From Diphasiastrum complanatum (lineage: Eukaryota; Streptophyta; Lycopodiopsida; Lycopodiales; Lycopodiaceae), in contig CM055113.1 in the NCBI GenBank assembly GCA_029204225.1, forward strand, positions 30,631,524-30,695,523: DNA of 64,000 bases. The letters are read 5' to 3'. Shown one piece after another: positions 47,025 through 61,162 of the stretch; the first letter of the stretch is position 1; each line of letters opens with the position of its first letter. The notes beneath the pieces are model-generated. The model was not told the DNA's origin and searched no databases. It saw nothing but the letters and a program-made list of their open reading frames with translations. The position numbers and the translations under genes were made by a program.

Positions 47025-48124
47025 TGTTAGATTTCTTATGCTCAGTCTTAAAAATTGTCAAGTAATGAGCATCTTGAAAACGGAAGGCCGAGAACATGAT
47101 TTCGGACCTTCACATTTTTCCCCTTTTAAAGTTTTTTTCCAGAATGCCTTGGAAACCATTCTTAAGGCACCTTCGCTTTTTGCCTTAGCGAAAAATGCGA
47201 CACACTGGCCAAGTGGCCAGAATGCCTTAGAAACCATTCTTAAGACACCTTTTGCTTTTTTGCCATCTTCGTCTTTTTTCCTTCACGAAAAATGTGACAC
47301 ACTGGCCAAGAGGCCAAAAAGCATAAGAAACCATTCTTAAGGCACCTTTTGCTTTTTCGTCTTCTTTCCTTTTTTCCTTCATGAAAAATGCGACAAACTG
47401 GCCAAGTGGCCAAAATGCCTTAGAAATCATTTTTAAGACACCTTCTCCTTTTTCGTCTTTTTCGCTCACTTTAATCTAAGGCACATTCGCCTTCTTGACT
47501 ATCTTTGATTTCAGGCACCTTCGCCTTCTTCTCTGCCCTCAATGTAAGGCACTTTTATGCTTTTTCATCTTTTTCGCCTTCTTCAATGCCTTGAATCTAA
47601 GGGCGCCTTAGGGATTTACATACCTTTAGTGTAAGGGAACCTTCAGGAGTTGCAAACCTTCAGTCTAAGGGCACCTTCGGGTTTTTCGACTTTTCGCATT
47701 TTGCTACATTGGCTGACCGACGTCGCCAACTTATGCGGTTACCAGCTTTGTACATATGCAAAGACTGGCGTAAATAGCATTGAAGATTTGTAAGAAATTT
47801 TTGTTCCTCGACACTTGTAAATCTATATATTAGCTGATTCAAGCTATATAATTGTTAATTGAGTTAATTGAATTTCTCTCTTTTTCTGTAGCCAGCCTTA
47901 TCACACTCAGCAAGCTGAAGTTATTACTTCAAGCTATTGTACTCACTGTTGATATTTATCAGAGTGCAATTTTTGTCTCACTACTGCATCATTCATTTGT
48001 GCATTCTGTATGAATTCTTCTACTTGGATATTTCTACTGCTAACTGTTGCATTTCCGTTCCTACACGTCACGTTCAATCCTCAAGCTTCCACTGCCTCTC
48101 ACGCCCACATGCTGTTTTACGACA
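47025..48124 (+). repeat. 3' LTR of C1, copy B (complete)
   Basis: A 1,100-bp LTR starting TGTTAGATTTC after the polypurine tract and ending GACA at 48,124. It is the only C1 LTR in the window with both canonical ends, so it defines the LTR. It has 97-bp subrepeats at about 47,150-47,430. Confidence 0.88.
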
Positions 48125-48736
48125 CAAAGTTCTAAGGGATAGCAGACGGCTGCAAGAATACCTAAGGGTACCAACGTGGAAAAGAATTGATCCCTTTTAC
48201 ATGATGCTCAAACGAAGAAATTCCTAGCCTGTAGAGCGACCACGGGTCGAAGTGGTGAACTGCCGGTAATGCCAAGAATCTCAAGCAATATCTCCTTGGA
48301 TAATTTGAGGCTACAGTTGTTGGATTTCGAACACAAGCACAAGATCAACGCCGATCTGTGTGTGCGAAAAAGCGTCGAGTATTGCCTTTCGATGGCCTTT
48401 CTGATGCAATAAGAGTGTTTTTGGGATCGTGGCTTGGATCCAATAAGGATCTATCCCAATGTGGCTCTCCAGTCGAAGGAAGACCATGAGATGATTGTCC
48501 GACTTTACTACAGAGTGGGCTTCATGTCATTGCGATATGTCACTATGATAGAAGACTGGTAGGAAATGGGCTTCATCGAGAAGATATGTGATTACCTGGG
48601 GCCATTATCCTATGGAATCAAATTACGCTTCCAAGCCTTCGAGGCCCTGGGAAGAAAAATGAGCGAGCGAAAACAGTTGGCAAGGCGACGATGCAAGCAA
48701 GACTCGCAAGAGGTTCTCAAGAGGGCTAGAATGTAG
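48125..48736 (+). pseudogene. Unrecognised coding-like fragment next to C1
   Basis: The frame 48,269-48,736 is 155 codons long with only two stops (a TAA and a TAG). It reads as an ordinary globular protein with mixed charge (LQLLDFEHKHKINADLC, MIVRLYYRVGFMSLRYV, MSERKQLARRR). Upstream, the bases following the LTR also read open in another frame (RRLQEYLRVPTWKRIDPFY). This suggests one gene fragment with two nonsense codons and at least one frameshift. I do not recognise the family. It is missing from copy A because of the deletion at 5,332. It could be a host gene fragment or an unusual transposon ORF. Confidence 0.45.
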
Positions 48737-48829
48737 CGGCCATTGAGAAATCTTCAATTTTGCAAAACAGTTTTGTGATAAATAAGCACTTGCTTTTAAG
48801 GAAGCGAACAAAGATCCACGTTTTTTCAA

Positions 48830-49746
48830 GCGCCAAGCGGAACGACATCATATGACATGTGTTGCAGTGGGTCCTACAATAGATTAGGGGTGGATAATGT
48901 TAGCAGATTCTAGAGAATCCCCAGATGCTGAGCCAAGCTGAAAACACAAAGCATCTCTCACCCAAGACCGAGGAGGTCTCAGAAGAAAGAGAGCAAGAGA
49001 AACTGAGAGCCGAGCAAGAGAGTCGAGGATTACTTGCTAGGATTACAAATTGTTTCCATGTGAGCCTACATGGTGAATCCAAGAAAAGGAATGACCATTT
49101 AGGATCTAGTGACATTCCTAGGCAATGTAAATAAATGTAGACCCCACTTAAATAAAAGTAGAGTGAGCCACTTGTAGTGACCTCTAGTGGAAGAGCTATT
49201 TCCACTTGTAAATTCAAAACTAGTGGAATTGCCACTTAGGCTCCACATGGACAACCCTCTTGCTTATTTACGGGCCCCCCTCTCTTGTGAGGGAGCTTTT
49301 ATTGTATTGTCATTTCTCTTGTATGAATGAAGAAGATCCTCCATGAGTTATTGGCAATTGAGAAGCTCTTCATGGCTATTGTCTTGAGTGAAATTACTAT
49401 GAACATGCTTTGATTTCCTTGTTGTGGTTGTGGATTAATTAGATTTCCTGCTTTCTTTATTGCAATGTGGAATGTAGATGTGGATTAGCTTTCTTGTTTC
49501 TTGATTTTGTAATTTTCAGCATCCAGGTAAACTAAATAGGCTGAGATTGTGGATCAGATCTTGCATATTCACTAATAATCCTGTCCTTGATTGTTCTTGG
49601 GCATTCCAACCATCAAGAGAGGTGTATCTTTTCATTTTTGGGATGCTAGAATGCTGTTAGGTAGTTAGCTCTCTTGATTCTTTTGTTGTGTAGATTAATC
49701 TTGATGTTGTATTGTTCCCTGATTTCTTAGAGTAGTGTCAACATTC
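48830..49746. repeat. LTR-like dispersed repeat, copy B
   Basis: It is almost identical to 5,333-6,250, including the possible LTR start TGTTAGCAG at 48,898. It has the same flanking element (C1) on its left but at a distance of about 700 bp, which is the undeleted arrangement. Confidence 0.6.
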
Positions 49747-49774
49747 ATATATGCAACATCAAGCATTCACCACA

Positions 49775-50420
49775 AGAAGGCGGAAGAAGAACACGCACAA
49801 TCACACTATCACTCTATATCTCATACAGAATGTAAAATGTACAAATAGACCCTGAACCCCTGATAGAGAGAGAAAACCTACGAGTAGACTAATAGACTAG
49901 CCTACGACTGCAGCTGTCATCATTAATGTACCTCGTAATTTGTTAATGAAGTTTATCATTGATTTCTAACACTCTCCCTCAATTACCTGCCCAATCGACA
50001 TCTGCATAACCTACCAACATTGGCGCTTCAGGCTGATCATACTTCAAACCAAAATTCAATGTCCCTCAAATGTATCTAAGAATACGTATAGCAGACTTCC
50101 AGTGTGCTTGACTAGGATCTTGCATGAATTGACTAGACCCAGTGGCCAGGTTTGTTGTAGTACCTGCAATTTCCAGGTTTATTTTGTCTTGAATAGCCGC
50201 ATCCTTGACCTCGGCCTTGATTCCAAGGGCCTCGATTCGGACTATCATTGACTTGCTCATGAAATTGTTGAAATGATCTCCGGCTTGAGTTTCCTCCTCT
50301 CGATTGATACCTTCCACAGCCAAATCTTCCACCTCGTCCTCTAACTGCAAGAGCTTGATCATAGCTCCTGTTACGATGATTCAAGTTCTCTTGACGTTGC
50401 TCTTCTTGAAAGCAACCCAC
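49775..50420 (-). pseudogene. Copia remnant: Gag fused to RNase H, plus LTR fragment
   Basis: On the minus strand a Gly/Arg/Gln-rich Gag tail (50,420-50,133) ends in a half zinc knuckle (CRYYNKPGHW). It then runs directly into RNase H sequence (SSQFMQDPSQAHWKSAIRIL, then GTLNFGLKYDQ and VGYADVDWAGN). A polypurine-like GAGGGAGAG and an LTR start TGTTAGAAATC (49,971 downward) follow. One deletion has removed protease, integrase and RT. This lies in the interval where copies A and B differ. Confidence 0.75.
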
Positions 50421-50912
50421 CTAGTTCTTCATAGGTTGGAAGATTTTCTCTTGTGGCTATACTCTTTCCTACCTCTGGTGCGTCGATCCGATATTGCTAT
50501 GGAAAGGATGAAAAGTAGAGGGAATATCAAAACTTTCAGAGGGAATATTCTAGATTCTCCACTTCGGCGCGGCGGCGCCTCTTTGCAAAGATTTTGAAAT
50601 GTGTGATCGTTCAAAAGACCGAGATCATTAATGTGAAAAGTATGAAGCCTCCTAACTCTGAATGGCAGTACTAGACACTGTCTAGTGTGATTTGTGGTAC
50701 TCCAAACAGACAAATGAGAGATTTCTTTCCACAACAACTCAAAAGTATTGTAAAAATCTCCTCACTCAACAGATTTTGAATCTGTCTGATACTGCTCTGG
50801 CCTTTTTGATGCCTCCAGGACTCTGCTTTTCACAACAACTAGGAAGTGTTGGAAAAATCTTCCCACTCAACAGAGTTTCAATCTGTTGATGCTGCCCTGG
50901 CCTTTCAGATGA
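50421..50912. other. Unique filler with an imperfect duplication, replacing the transporter 3' end
   Basis: No gene was recognised. About 85 bp (50,728-50,815) is repeated imperfectly at 50,829-50,912, each copy with an ACTCAACAGA...TCTG segment able to form a small hairpin. The homology with copy A resumes abruptly at 50,913, inside the last exon of the transporter. Confidence 0.55.
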
Positions 50913-53329
50913 GTCATTTGACAACCTGGACAATCTATCACTTGATAATCTTGGCAATTGGAGACTAGACATGCATCTCGAACCTCTAGAAGATACATCA
51001 CTATTTGGGTCGGGCCTCATGGGAGGTGCGATGATATCAAATGAAAGACGCAAAGTTCTCGATCTTACTGGAAGTTCAACATCATCCGCTACTTTTGAAG
51101 CCATGATCTGCCGCTCTCTCTCTTGGCCCCAAATTAAAAGATAGAGTCCCAGAATAACAAGAACTCCGCCGATTACGCTGCACCACCAAACGATAAGCCA
51201 ATACAAATTAGTAAAGTGTAAATAGATTCCGTGGTTGATTAGGTAATAAGAAGAGAAAAGCACAAACTGGAAAAAATGTTTTGCACATACTGGATTATAG
51301 GAAACCTAAGAGTGCAGTACCTGTCAAGATCCGAATGTTTCAACTTTCAACTACAGTACCTTTCAGAATATTATGGAAATTGCATGTGGTAAAAGCTCTG
51401 TGCCTCACCTTCCCAAGTGTAGTGTCTCTTTCAAAAAAACGAAACTAAGGATCGTCGTGACAACTGTTTCGAGGGGCTGATATGCAGCTACTATGACTGG
51501 TCCTCCTTTGTAAACGCCCCACGATTGTATACCGGAGTCAAGACCGGATGCAATTATTCCCTGGAAACATGTTGACAAGGAACTGCTGAACAAGATACTT
51601 CATACAACAGTACTTGACGTTCAATCGATGATTTCAAATTATTATGGTAACTGTTCACTGTTCAGTGTTGCCTCTAGGTGCTAGACAACAAAAACTTTAG
51701 GTCTATGAATTATTACTGCGTATACGATGCTTATAATCTCAGATGCACCTGTAGGTGCCCACTTAGAGCGTTCTGGCTCGTAGATAACTCCAAGTATTGG
51801 TAGCTGAAGTACACTGAAAAAGCATGACAAGGCAGCAAGGGAAACTGGGGCAGGATATTTTTGTAGTGCAGGCACCTGCAGCTTACACATGCGTCATTAG
51901 CGTCTGTACGAATAGGACTTGATACATTGATAATACTTTTAATTCCTGCGTACTGGAACAGATAAGTAGCATGAGTTACCTTTAAATAGCTTTCATGGCA
52001 TTCTAACGAGAATATAGCTAACCTGCATGATTAGAAATAAGGCGAAGGCGATGCAGGATACCACAAGGAATAGGGCGCCAAGTTGCCAGGATTGCATCGT
52101 GGATGGATCCTATAATAGTGATCGTTTGCAAAGAGTTGTTGACAAGTGATTGCTGAGACTTTACCTCAGGTATGTGCAATATTGTTATCTTGCTTTTAAG
52201 GACAGCTGGGCCTCTGTAGATCGATAGAACCACTGAACCACAAATGGCCAAAGCAGTGCCAACCACTTTTGCTTGTCCATCCAATTTTCGGATACGTAAC
52301 TTCTCCATCCTGCTAAGAGCGACGTAATGCACTATGACGATGAATATTCATAGAAACTTATTGATAGATATATCAAAGTTAAAATGTCTATTAAATAGAA
52401 ATTGTTAACTTCAACAAAAAGGTTGTACAAAGAGCATCCAATGGATAATCTAATGCGATGTGTTCCAACTTCTAATAACTCTTCAATACAAAAGGTAACA
52501 CAATTCTGTACCTGCATAATACAGCAATAATGAACGTGAAAACAGGAGTGGTGTTTCTCATTGCGGAAGCAAATATTGGCGATGTGTACCTTAAGCCTTC
52601 CAAGTAACATAACTGATTAACAGTAACTCTACAAAACAAAAACACACACGTTTAAACTTTGGAGGCATTTGTCTCCAGCAACCTGCGGAGGCTTCTATGT
52701 CTTTGTTTTATTGGTAGATACAGAAACAAATTAGGCAAAAAAAAATTTGCTTTGAAACTAGGTTAACGTAGCTTACCCGATAAATCCAAGGATAAAAAAG
52801 AGGCAAACGATGTGGAAGGTCAATCTTGGTCTTTGGCCTCTGCATGCAGGATAAATGAAGCTGTAAGTTGAACGTGAATAAGACCAGCTGGGCTGTAGAA
52901 ATTCTTTGTACTTTTGGGAATTTAATTACAAACAGCTGGTGTTGCAACGCATATTAACTACCCTCGCGTAGTGCAGTTTCTTATTAGACAATGTTTAGTT
53001 AAAAATTTACAAGATTATACTCATTTCTGTCGATGTCTGATTTCTAAGTTTTCTCGGCTGAAATTCAGTAGAACGCCCCGCCGTTGTTTCCTGCAGCTCT
53101 CAATCAATATGATCAAAACATACGTTTCCAGGAAAAACCCTGACACTCCTAGCAGTAGACTGGCAATAACGTTCCTGTAAAAGGAGAAGGCGATTCTACC
53201 AGCACCTTTAATTAAAGCAACTCGAGACAGTATCTCAAAGCCTGCAAATGCCAGCTGCGCCATGACCAAAGCTGCATGGAGTTTGAAGACATCGGATAGT
53301 TGGCAACCACAAAGCGGCTTTAGTTTCAT
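50766..53329 (-). pseudogene. WAT1-related EamA/DMT-family transporter, copy B, damaged
   Basis: All seven exons of the copy A gene are present on the minus strand: 53,329-53,124; 52,839-52,777; 52,628-52,512; 52,309-52,023; 51,875-51,717; 51,560-51,409; 51,177 downward. Exon 4 has lost 5 bp near 52,100 (the copy A bases around 17,818). This shifts the frame and turns the end of the exon from a membrane-segment sequence into an unrelated one. The first donor site keeps GT but has C instead of G at the last exon base. The final exon diverges at 50,913, so the last 17 or so codons of copy A are replaced by read-through into unrelated DNA ending at 50,766. Substitutions elsewhere are few. A full-length transporter is unlikely, but a spliced truncated transcript is possible. 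Confidence 0.85.
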
Positions 53330-54679
53330 TGCTGCAATTAGCGAGTTTTGTGGCCTGTGGAAATGTTATAATCAAGCTACAAAGGAGAGGAATTTTCAAA
53401 CTCACACCATATCCATGAACACAGCAGCTAATCCAAAGCTAGAACAGTTTTGATCCATGCTGGCAGCTCTACAGCTGACAAAATTATCACCCGGACCAAT
53501 CCTTTTATTGGAAAAGCACAGTCTAGCTTCTGTATATAGATGTTGACTTCATAACAAACCTGTCTGCGAGCTTTACTCTTTTCAAATTTTCCGCGTTGTA
53601 CGTCGATTGCACTTTTTATCACTATCGATATGAAGGCGTCGATGTCGGACTGCAGGCTCCGAAGAGGAGGACAGTACCTGAGGTTTGAGCGAGTGGATTA
53701 TGAAGGCATTGCTCTTGGCGTGTGCAGATGCATGGGCTCCCAAATTCCAAATGAATTAATAGGAGAAGATATGCAGTATAGTTTCTCGCTCCCGGTCTTT
53801 ATTCATGATGAGACTCACTTTCTTTGGCAACTTTAAAACAATTCAACCACAAGTCAAACAATGGAAAAAATCTGCAAAAATCTGAACACCGGAAAAGAAC
53901 TATATTACCAGCCGAATTGCTCATGTCACCTCGTTGTTCTGCACAAACAAACACTCCAACGTGGCGTCTGTGATCACCACTGCTGTCATCAATATGCAAC
54001 CCAAGCAAAAAGTATAAAATCCTATAAACAAGCCACAAAAGTCCGGGGGGGCTGGTGCTGATCCAATCTGCTGGCAATGCAGTTGTAACTTGTGGTGGTG
54101 GTGCCATGGATGGAACTGGGATCGATCATCGGGGACGTGAGAAGGCCATACAATATTAGACACGCAAGAAAGAGCGATGGATCGTCAAAGAAAGATTGTG
54201 AAGCTGCCTGCCTGCCTGATCGATTTGGGCTGCACTAGGGGCACTAGTACTAGGGCCTCATTAAAGAGTAGGGCCCAGAAAAAATTTACGACCCATTACC
54301 ATCATCCATAGTTCATCTCGATCATCATCATTCATGACGCTCCTCTCCTTCGACCATACTATTGCTATCATTCATTCAGTGTTTCAGTGTTTAGTGCTCA
54401 CACGCCCACCTTGTTGAAATTTTACACGCATTGTTGCCCTTCATGCCATTTCAACACGACGCCTCTCTAAAGTTAACGCCCGTCGTTGAAATTTGACGTC
54501 CCTGGTTGCTCTTCACGCATGACGTCTGTTTTTCAAAATTTGCCTTGCTAACATATTCCTCCATCTTTAATTCAAGTTATTAAAGTATGAAAACTACATA
54601 TTCTGATTTCAGATTGACTTGGCTTCTTTATTGAAGCACATTATTTTTATATACACACACACACATATACAAGTATGTA
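53330..54679. promoter_or_regulatory. Upstream region of the transporter pseudogene, copy B
   Basis: It is nearly identical to 19,052-20,400 up to about 54,450 and then diverges by small indels. Two of the three TGACG motifs of copy A remain (near 54,494 and 54,522). No convincing gene was seen. Confidence 0.35.
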
Positions 54680-54890
54680 TCTATATATAATAAAATTATT
54701 TTAAAAAGAGAATGTGTGTTTGCTGTAAAAATGTCACGCTTTGCCGGCAAAAAATGTCACCCATTTGCAAAAAGAAAAAAGCTAAATAGGTTTTAAAACA
54801 ATGGTAAAAAAAACACAGTCTCCAAAAATATATAAACACTTTTTGTGGGTAAGTGCCCATCGCCCGTCATCGACGTGCACAACCAACTAG
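54680..54890 (+). mobile_element. Short Helitron-like element, plus orientation, copy B
   Basis: This 211-bp unit has an A-TC start, a CGTC-ATC-GACG hairpin and a CTAG-T end (54,887-54,890), the same as 20,401-20,611. Sequence and length agreement show it was present before the duplication. Confidence 0.65.
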
Positions 54891-55356
54891 TGGGCACTTA
54901 CCCACAAAAAGTGTTTATATATTTTTGGAGGTTGTATTTAGCTTTTACTTTTGCAAATGGGTGACATTTTTTGCCGGCAAAGCGTGACATTTTTGCGGCA
55001 AAAGCGTGATATTTTTAAAGGCACCTCACACATTCTCTCTCTAAAATAGTTTTATACCATACTAGTTGCTTGTGCCCCGTCGATGACAAACACTTAACCA
55101 CAAAAAGTGTTTATATATATAGACTAGTTATTGTGCCCGTCGATGATGGGCATGGGCACTTACCCACAAAAAGTGTTTATATATTTTTGGAGGCTGTGTT
55201 TTTTTTTACCATTTTTTTAAAACCTATTTAGCTTTTCCTTTTGCAAATGGGTGACAGTTTTTGCCAGCAAAGCGTGACATTTTTGCTAGCAAAAGTGTGA
55301 CATTTTTTACAGCACATCACACATTCTCTCTCTAAAATAGTTTTATACTATACTAG
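54891..55356 (-). mobile_element. Cluster of minus-oriented Helitron-like ends, copy B
   Basis: Minus-strand relatives of the 211-bp unit occur here more than once. CTAG ends lie at 55,062-55,065 (with a damaged hairpin), 55,124-55,127 (hairpin CCCGTC-GAT-GATGGG, one mismatch) and 55,353-55,356 (hairpin CCGTC-GTT-GACGG). Copy A has one fewer unit. The repeats are separated by TATATATAG-type sequence. Confidence 0.5.
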
Positions 55357-55552
55357 TAAAGAGTGCCCGTCGTTGACGGACAATGGTGGCCAATCTAGGT
55401 GGTGGCCGATGATTTGGAAATTTAGTATATCATTGACGGACGCTGATTTTCCGATCTAGGTGGCGGTGGTCCCTATGCGGCCTAATTGCGGTCCTTACGC
55501 GACGGTCCTTATGCGGCTGAAATGTGGTCCTTGCAGTGAGTTTACAGTTCAT

Positions 55553-57762
<2,210 letters not shown>

Positions 57763-57770
57763 CTGAGAGT

Positions 57771-60080
57771 AACAAGATTTCACATAGTCCCTCTTGACAA
57801 GTCAAGACCAAACCTTTGAACCCCAAAACCGCACGAGTTAGTTGCATGAGGAAGACATGTGTCAAAGCCGAGCATCAGTTGTTATCCATGTCCGAAACAA
57901 GATTCACTACTTTATTTGCTAGGTTGCATTAAATACTAGTACGTCCAATCTTCCCAATCATTCATTTCATAATCTAACAATGCATTTTGCTCTTATAACA
58001 AAGCCGTATCAGGGCAGACGCCATACCGATCAATAAAAAAGAAAAAAGAACGTATTATTTTCACATATACATTCTACATGGAAGCAGGTATCTTTCATTA
58101 CACATATGGAAAGAGACTGGGCAATGGTCACAGAGCTAGGTACTAGAGCATCACCCTGCTACACTAGCCCCCACAGGTCTCCACTATCAGTTTACCGGGA
58201 GTCCAAGCGTCAAACAACTTGGACAAATCCATGCCATTCAAGTGTACCGTGGTCGAGCTCTATATAAGTATTTGACTTTACTTATATTAACTGGACACTG
58301 GATGCAGAAAAAAAAATTTAAACTCATGCCCATGTCACCTACTGCGCATGCAGGATCAGCCTATACTGGATTTGTTACTTAAAAAATCCATTACACGCAA
58401 GGTTTGCAAATCATCATATATACGTGAGTAAAATCATGGTGCCAAGTTAGGTCACCCACTGTATTGGTGATATTCCATAAAGCATCATACCTGAATGAGA
58501 GTTAAAGTCATCTCTTGTGAACTATCCATTTTCAGCTGCTTAAACGAATCACCCATGTGCTAAGGCATTCATACCGAAAGTATTGAATTAAGTATAGAGT
58601 ATTCTTGAAGCCTGACAGAGTCATTATCAATAGCTAGCTACTTACTTATCCATAGATTACTCGTATAGCTTTTCATTCTTCGAGAGCATTTCCCACCATG
58701 TACAAACTACTAGCAATGGCAATTACTATTACTCAAGAATATATTAGCATATCCAACCACCTTTTTACTACTTTCTTTTTCGTAATCACAGCGATAGATA
58801 CCATCATACTCTTTATCAAACCAAAAGAGCAATCGTATGTAGCAATACTGCGTACAGATTGCAGCCAATCGAGTATAGTAAGAGCATTCTCATCAACCAT
58901 ATTCATGCTATAGCTTTTGGTAAATCCAGAAACCAACTGGAAGGACAACAATCCATCAAATTTTTAAACGCATTATGTATTGAAAAACGCTTGCAACATT
59001 GCTCATACAAAGAGCTTATGGTAGATCGCTGAAGTTCAAGCAATAATAAGCAAAAAAACAGCGCTGGCTAGTGGCCAGATCCGCATTAGAGAGGGCGCTG
59101 GCCAGCGATTAGTCACTTTCCAAGAATGTTGATAATGATACTCAACAGTTGGTTTGTTGTCCAGCGTTTTTCATAAGCCAAAAAGGTTGAAAAAATATCT
59201 GAAAAATTACGCACGTTTGCCCGCTGGGACAACGATTACTTGTAGTAATATCCAATTCCAATATGCCAGTCAAACCTTGCTACTACACAATGGTAATCAC
59301 AACACCCTGTGAGCATTCATCCTTAGCATGCATCCTTCCTTATCAGCGAGCTACCATTCAAAACGTTCTCACCTTTGTTTGCAATACGATTGCTCTTCCA
59401 ATAGCATCCACGAACGTTCTCTTCAATCACAATCACCGTACAGTAGAGCACCAGGAAAGCAAGAATGAGGGAGAGAGAGAGAGAGAGCAAGACAACATGA
59501 GGGATAGTGAATAGGGTTGTGTGAATTCCCTCTTTATAGAACCAGAGGACACTTAGGTGTACTAAGTGCAAATTGCTGCTCACTGTTAGATTGATTGTCC
59601 ATAATGTGCATAGATCCTGGCGATTGAAAGATTCACAACTTTCCCACCATTTTTTTAAAAAAAAACTTTTCTATTAAGTGGGGTCTTTTATCATAGTAAG
59701 GCATTTTTTTGCCACCACTAGCAAATAAGGTTAGTATGACATTTACATTCCACAGAGGCTTGCGAAGCGTATAAAGCGATATATGTACTACTAGATAAGT
59801 GGGGAAGTGGTGCAAATGATCAAGATGATGAACTAGAGGCAACTGTGTCCATTTCAAGATGTATGTATATGGACTTGAACTACATTTAGAACTTGACTCA
59901 GATGAATGGCAAGATATCAATGTTGATTAAGTGAAGAATTGTGTGCAAATGAAATCGATTGAATTGTATTTAAAATGTTATTTAATTTTTTCTTGTAAAG
60001 ATCTCTTGTATTTACGTCTCGACAGTGTATACAATATGAATGAGTTTATATATGGTTGTTTTAAAATTTTACAAGTAGAG
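57771..60080. other. Intergenic stretch without recognisable genes
   Basis: Frames of 60-100 codons occur on both strands and overlap each other without motif support (for example 58,698-58,913 plus against 58,951-58,733 minus). A GCGCTGGCTAGTGGCCAG / GCGCTGGCCAGCG pair lies at about 59,061-59,110. A short (GA)n is near 59,470. The duplication ends at the left edge of this stretch. Confidence 0.5.
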
Positions 60081-61146
60081 GTGAGGAAGTCCTCCAAATC
60101 CAAGGTAGAGCTTCCAAATGTCCTCCAAGCAACCTGCAAGCTTCAAGATGCTCCCCAACTCCAAGCTAGGATGCCTCCACCTGCAAGTAAGGATCTGCAA
60201 GCCTCCAAGGATCTCTCCTCCACCTATGTCCCTACTCTTTAGACACAAAGATAGATAACAAGCTGGCCTCAAGTATTCACCACCCAACCATAGCTAGATC
60301 CAAGCTCCAAGCAAGACGTATCTAGCACCTCCTTGCTAACCATAAACAAATCACAAGCATACCACAACACTCCATAGCATTCTCAAGATCCAAACCCTAC
60401 TTATGTCCCATACCATAAGCAAGATCCAAACCTCAAGCATACTACCACAAGAAAGCACTCTACGCACTAGTAACAACACTAGAGCATAAGCAAAGCAAAC
60501 AAGAGAGATCTCCCCCTCCCAATGGGTGCCCTACTACCCTCATATAGATGGTCCTTGGACCCCTCCAATGCACTATGGAGTTCCGTGCTCATCCAATGAG
60601 AGAGAGAGAAGCCTAGGGGAGTTAAAGAATATCCAAGAGCCTCCATAGGCTTATGGAAGGTCAAGAGACTCTTTCCATAACCTATGACTCTTTGAATGCC
60701 TTTCTTGTGGGAGTTGGGAACTCAATGGACACTTTAGAAGGGCACCCTCCTACTAGGTCATATTGCCCAACTTGTGCATGTATACTTTGGTCCTAGACCA
60801 ATAAAGTGATATGGTTCGAGATTGAGGCCCAAGGTTTTAGAAAATTAGTCATCCAATGACTTTCTAACACCTCTCTAGGTTCCATACCTCCATCCAAGGC
60901 ATAGACACCTACTTGTCCTTAACCAAGGACACTAGTACCTTAATCTAAGACACCTACCCTTAATACTAAGGATACCTCTTATCCAAGGGTCACGTGACTC
61001 CATACCTCCAACTAAGGTATAGTCACTTGCTTGTCCTTATCCAAGGGCACATACCCTTAATCCTAAGGGTACCTTGCCATTTAGCCCCCAACACTAAATG
61101 GACTATTAGGGGTCTGAAGTACTGCTAGTTACATAGGTATGTAACA
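60080..61146 (-). repeat. Probable 3' LTR of the Ty3/gypsy element
   Basis: On the minus strand the LTR begins TGTTACATACC at 61,146, directly after the polypurine tract. It runs to about 60,080, where the far end was not fixed. It contains an imperfect repeat of about 120 bp (about 60,880-61,085) built from CCTTAATCCTAAGGGTACC-like words, and a TATATGAGG word near 60,540 that could be part of the promoter. Confidence 0.65.
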
Positions 61147-61158
61147 TTCCTTCCCCCT
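61147..61158 (-). other. Polypurine tract of the Ty3/gypsy element
   Basis: AGGGGGAAGGAA on the minus strand lies between the end of the polyprotein (stop at 61,163-61,165) and the LTR start. Confidence 0.8.
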
Positions 61159-61162
61159 AAGC

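Larger units (their letters stand above)
37523..48124 (+). mobile_element. Copia element C1, copy B, with a nested insertion
   Basis: The element runs from the 5' LTR (37,523-38,590) to the 3' LTR (47,025-48,124), interrupted by a younger element at 38,925-44,476. Without that insertion it would be about 5 kb. It matches copy A (735-5,332) throughout. No convincing 5-bp target duplication was seen at its ends, and the 5' LTR lacks the TGT start, so the original left boundary has been altered. Confidence 0.85.

Noticed and set aside
58698-58951. Overlapping frames of about 70 codons on both strands
   Set aside because: They are mutual shadows without motif, start context or neighbours.
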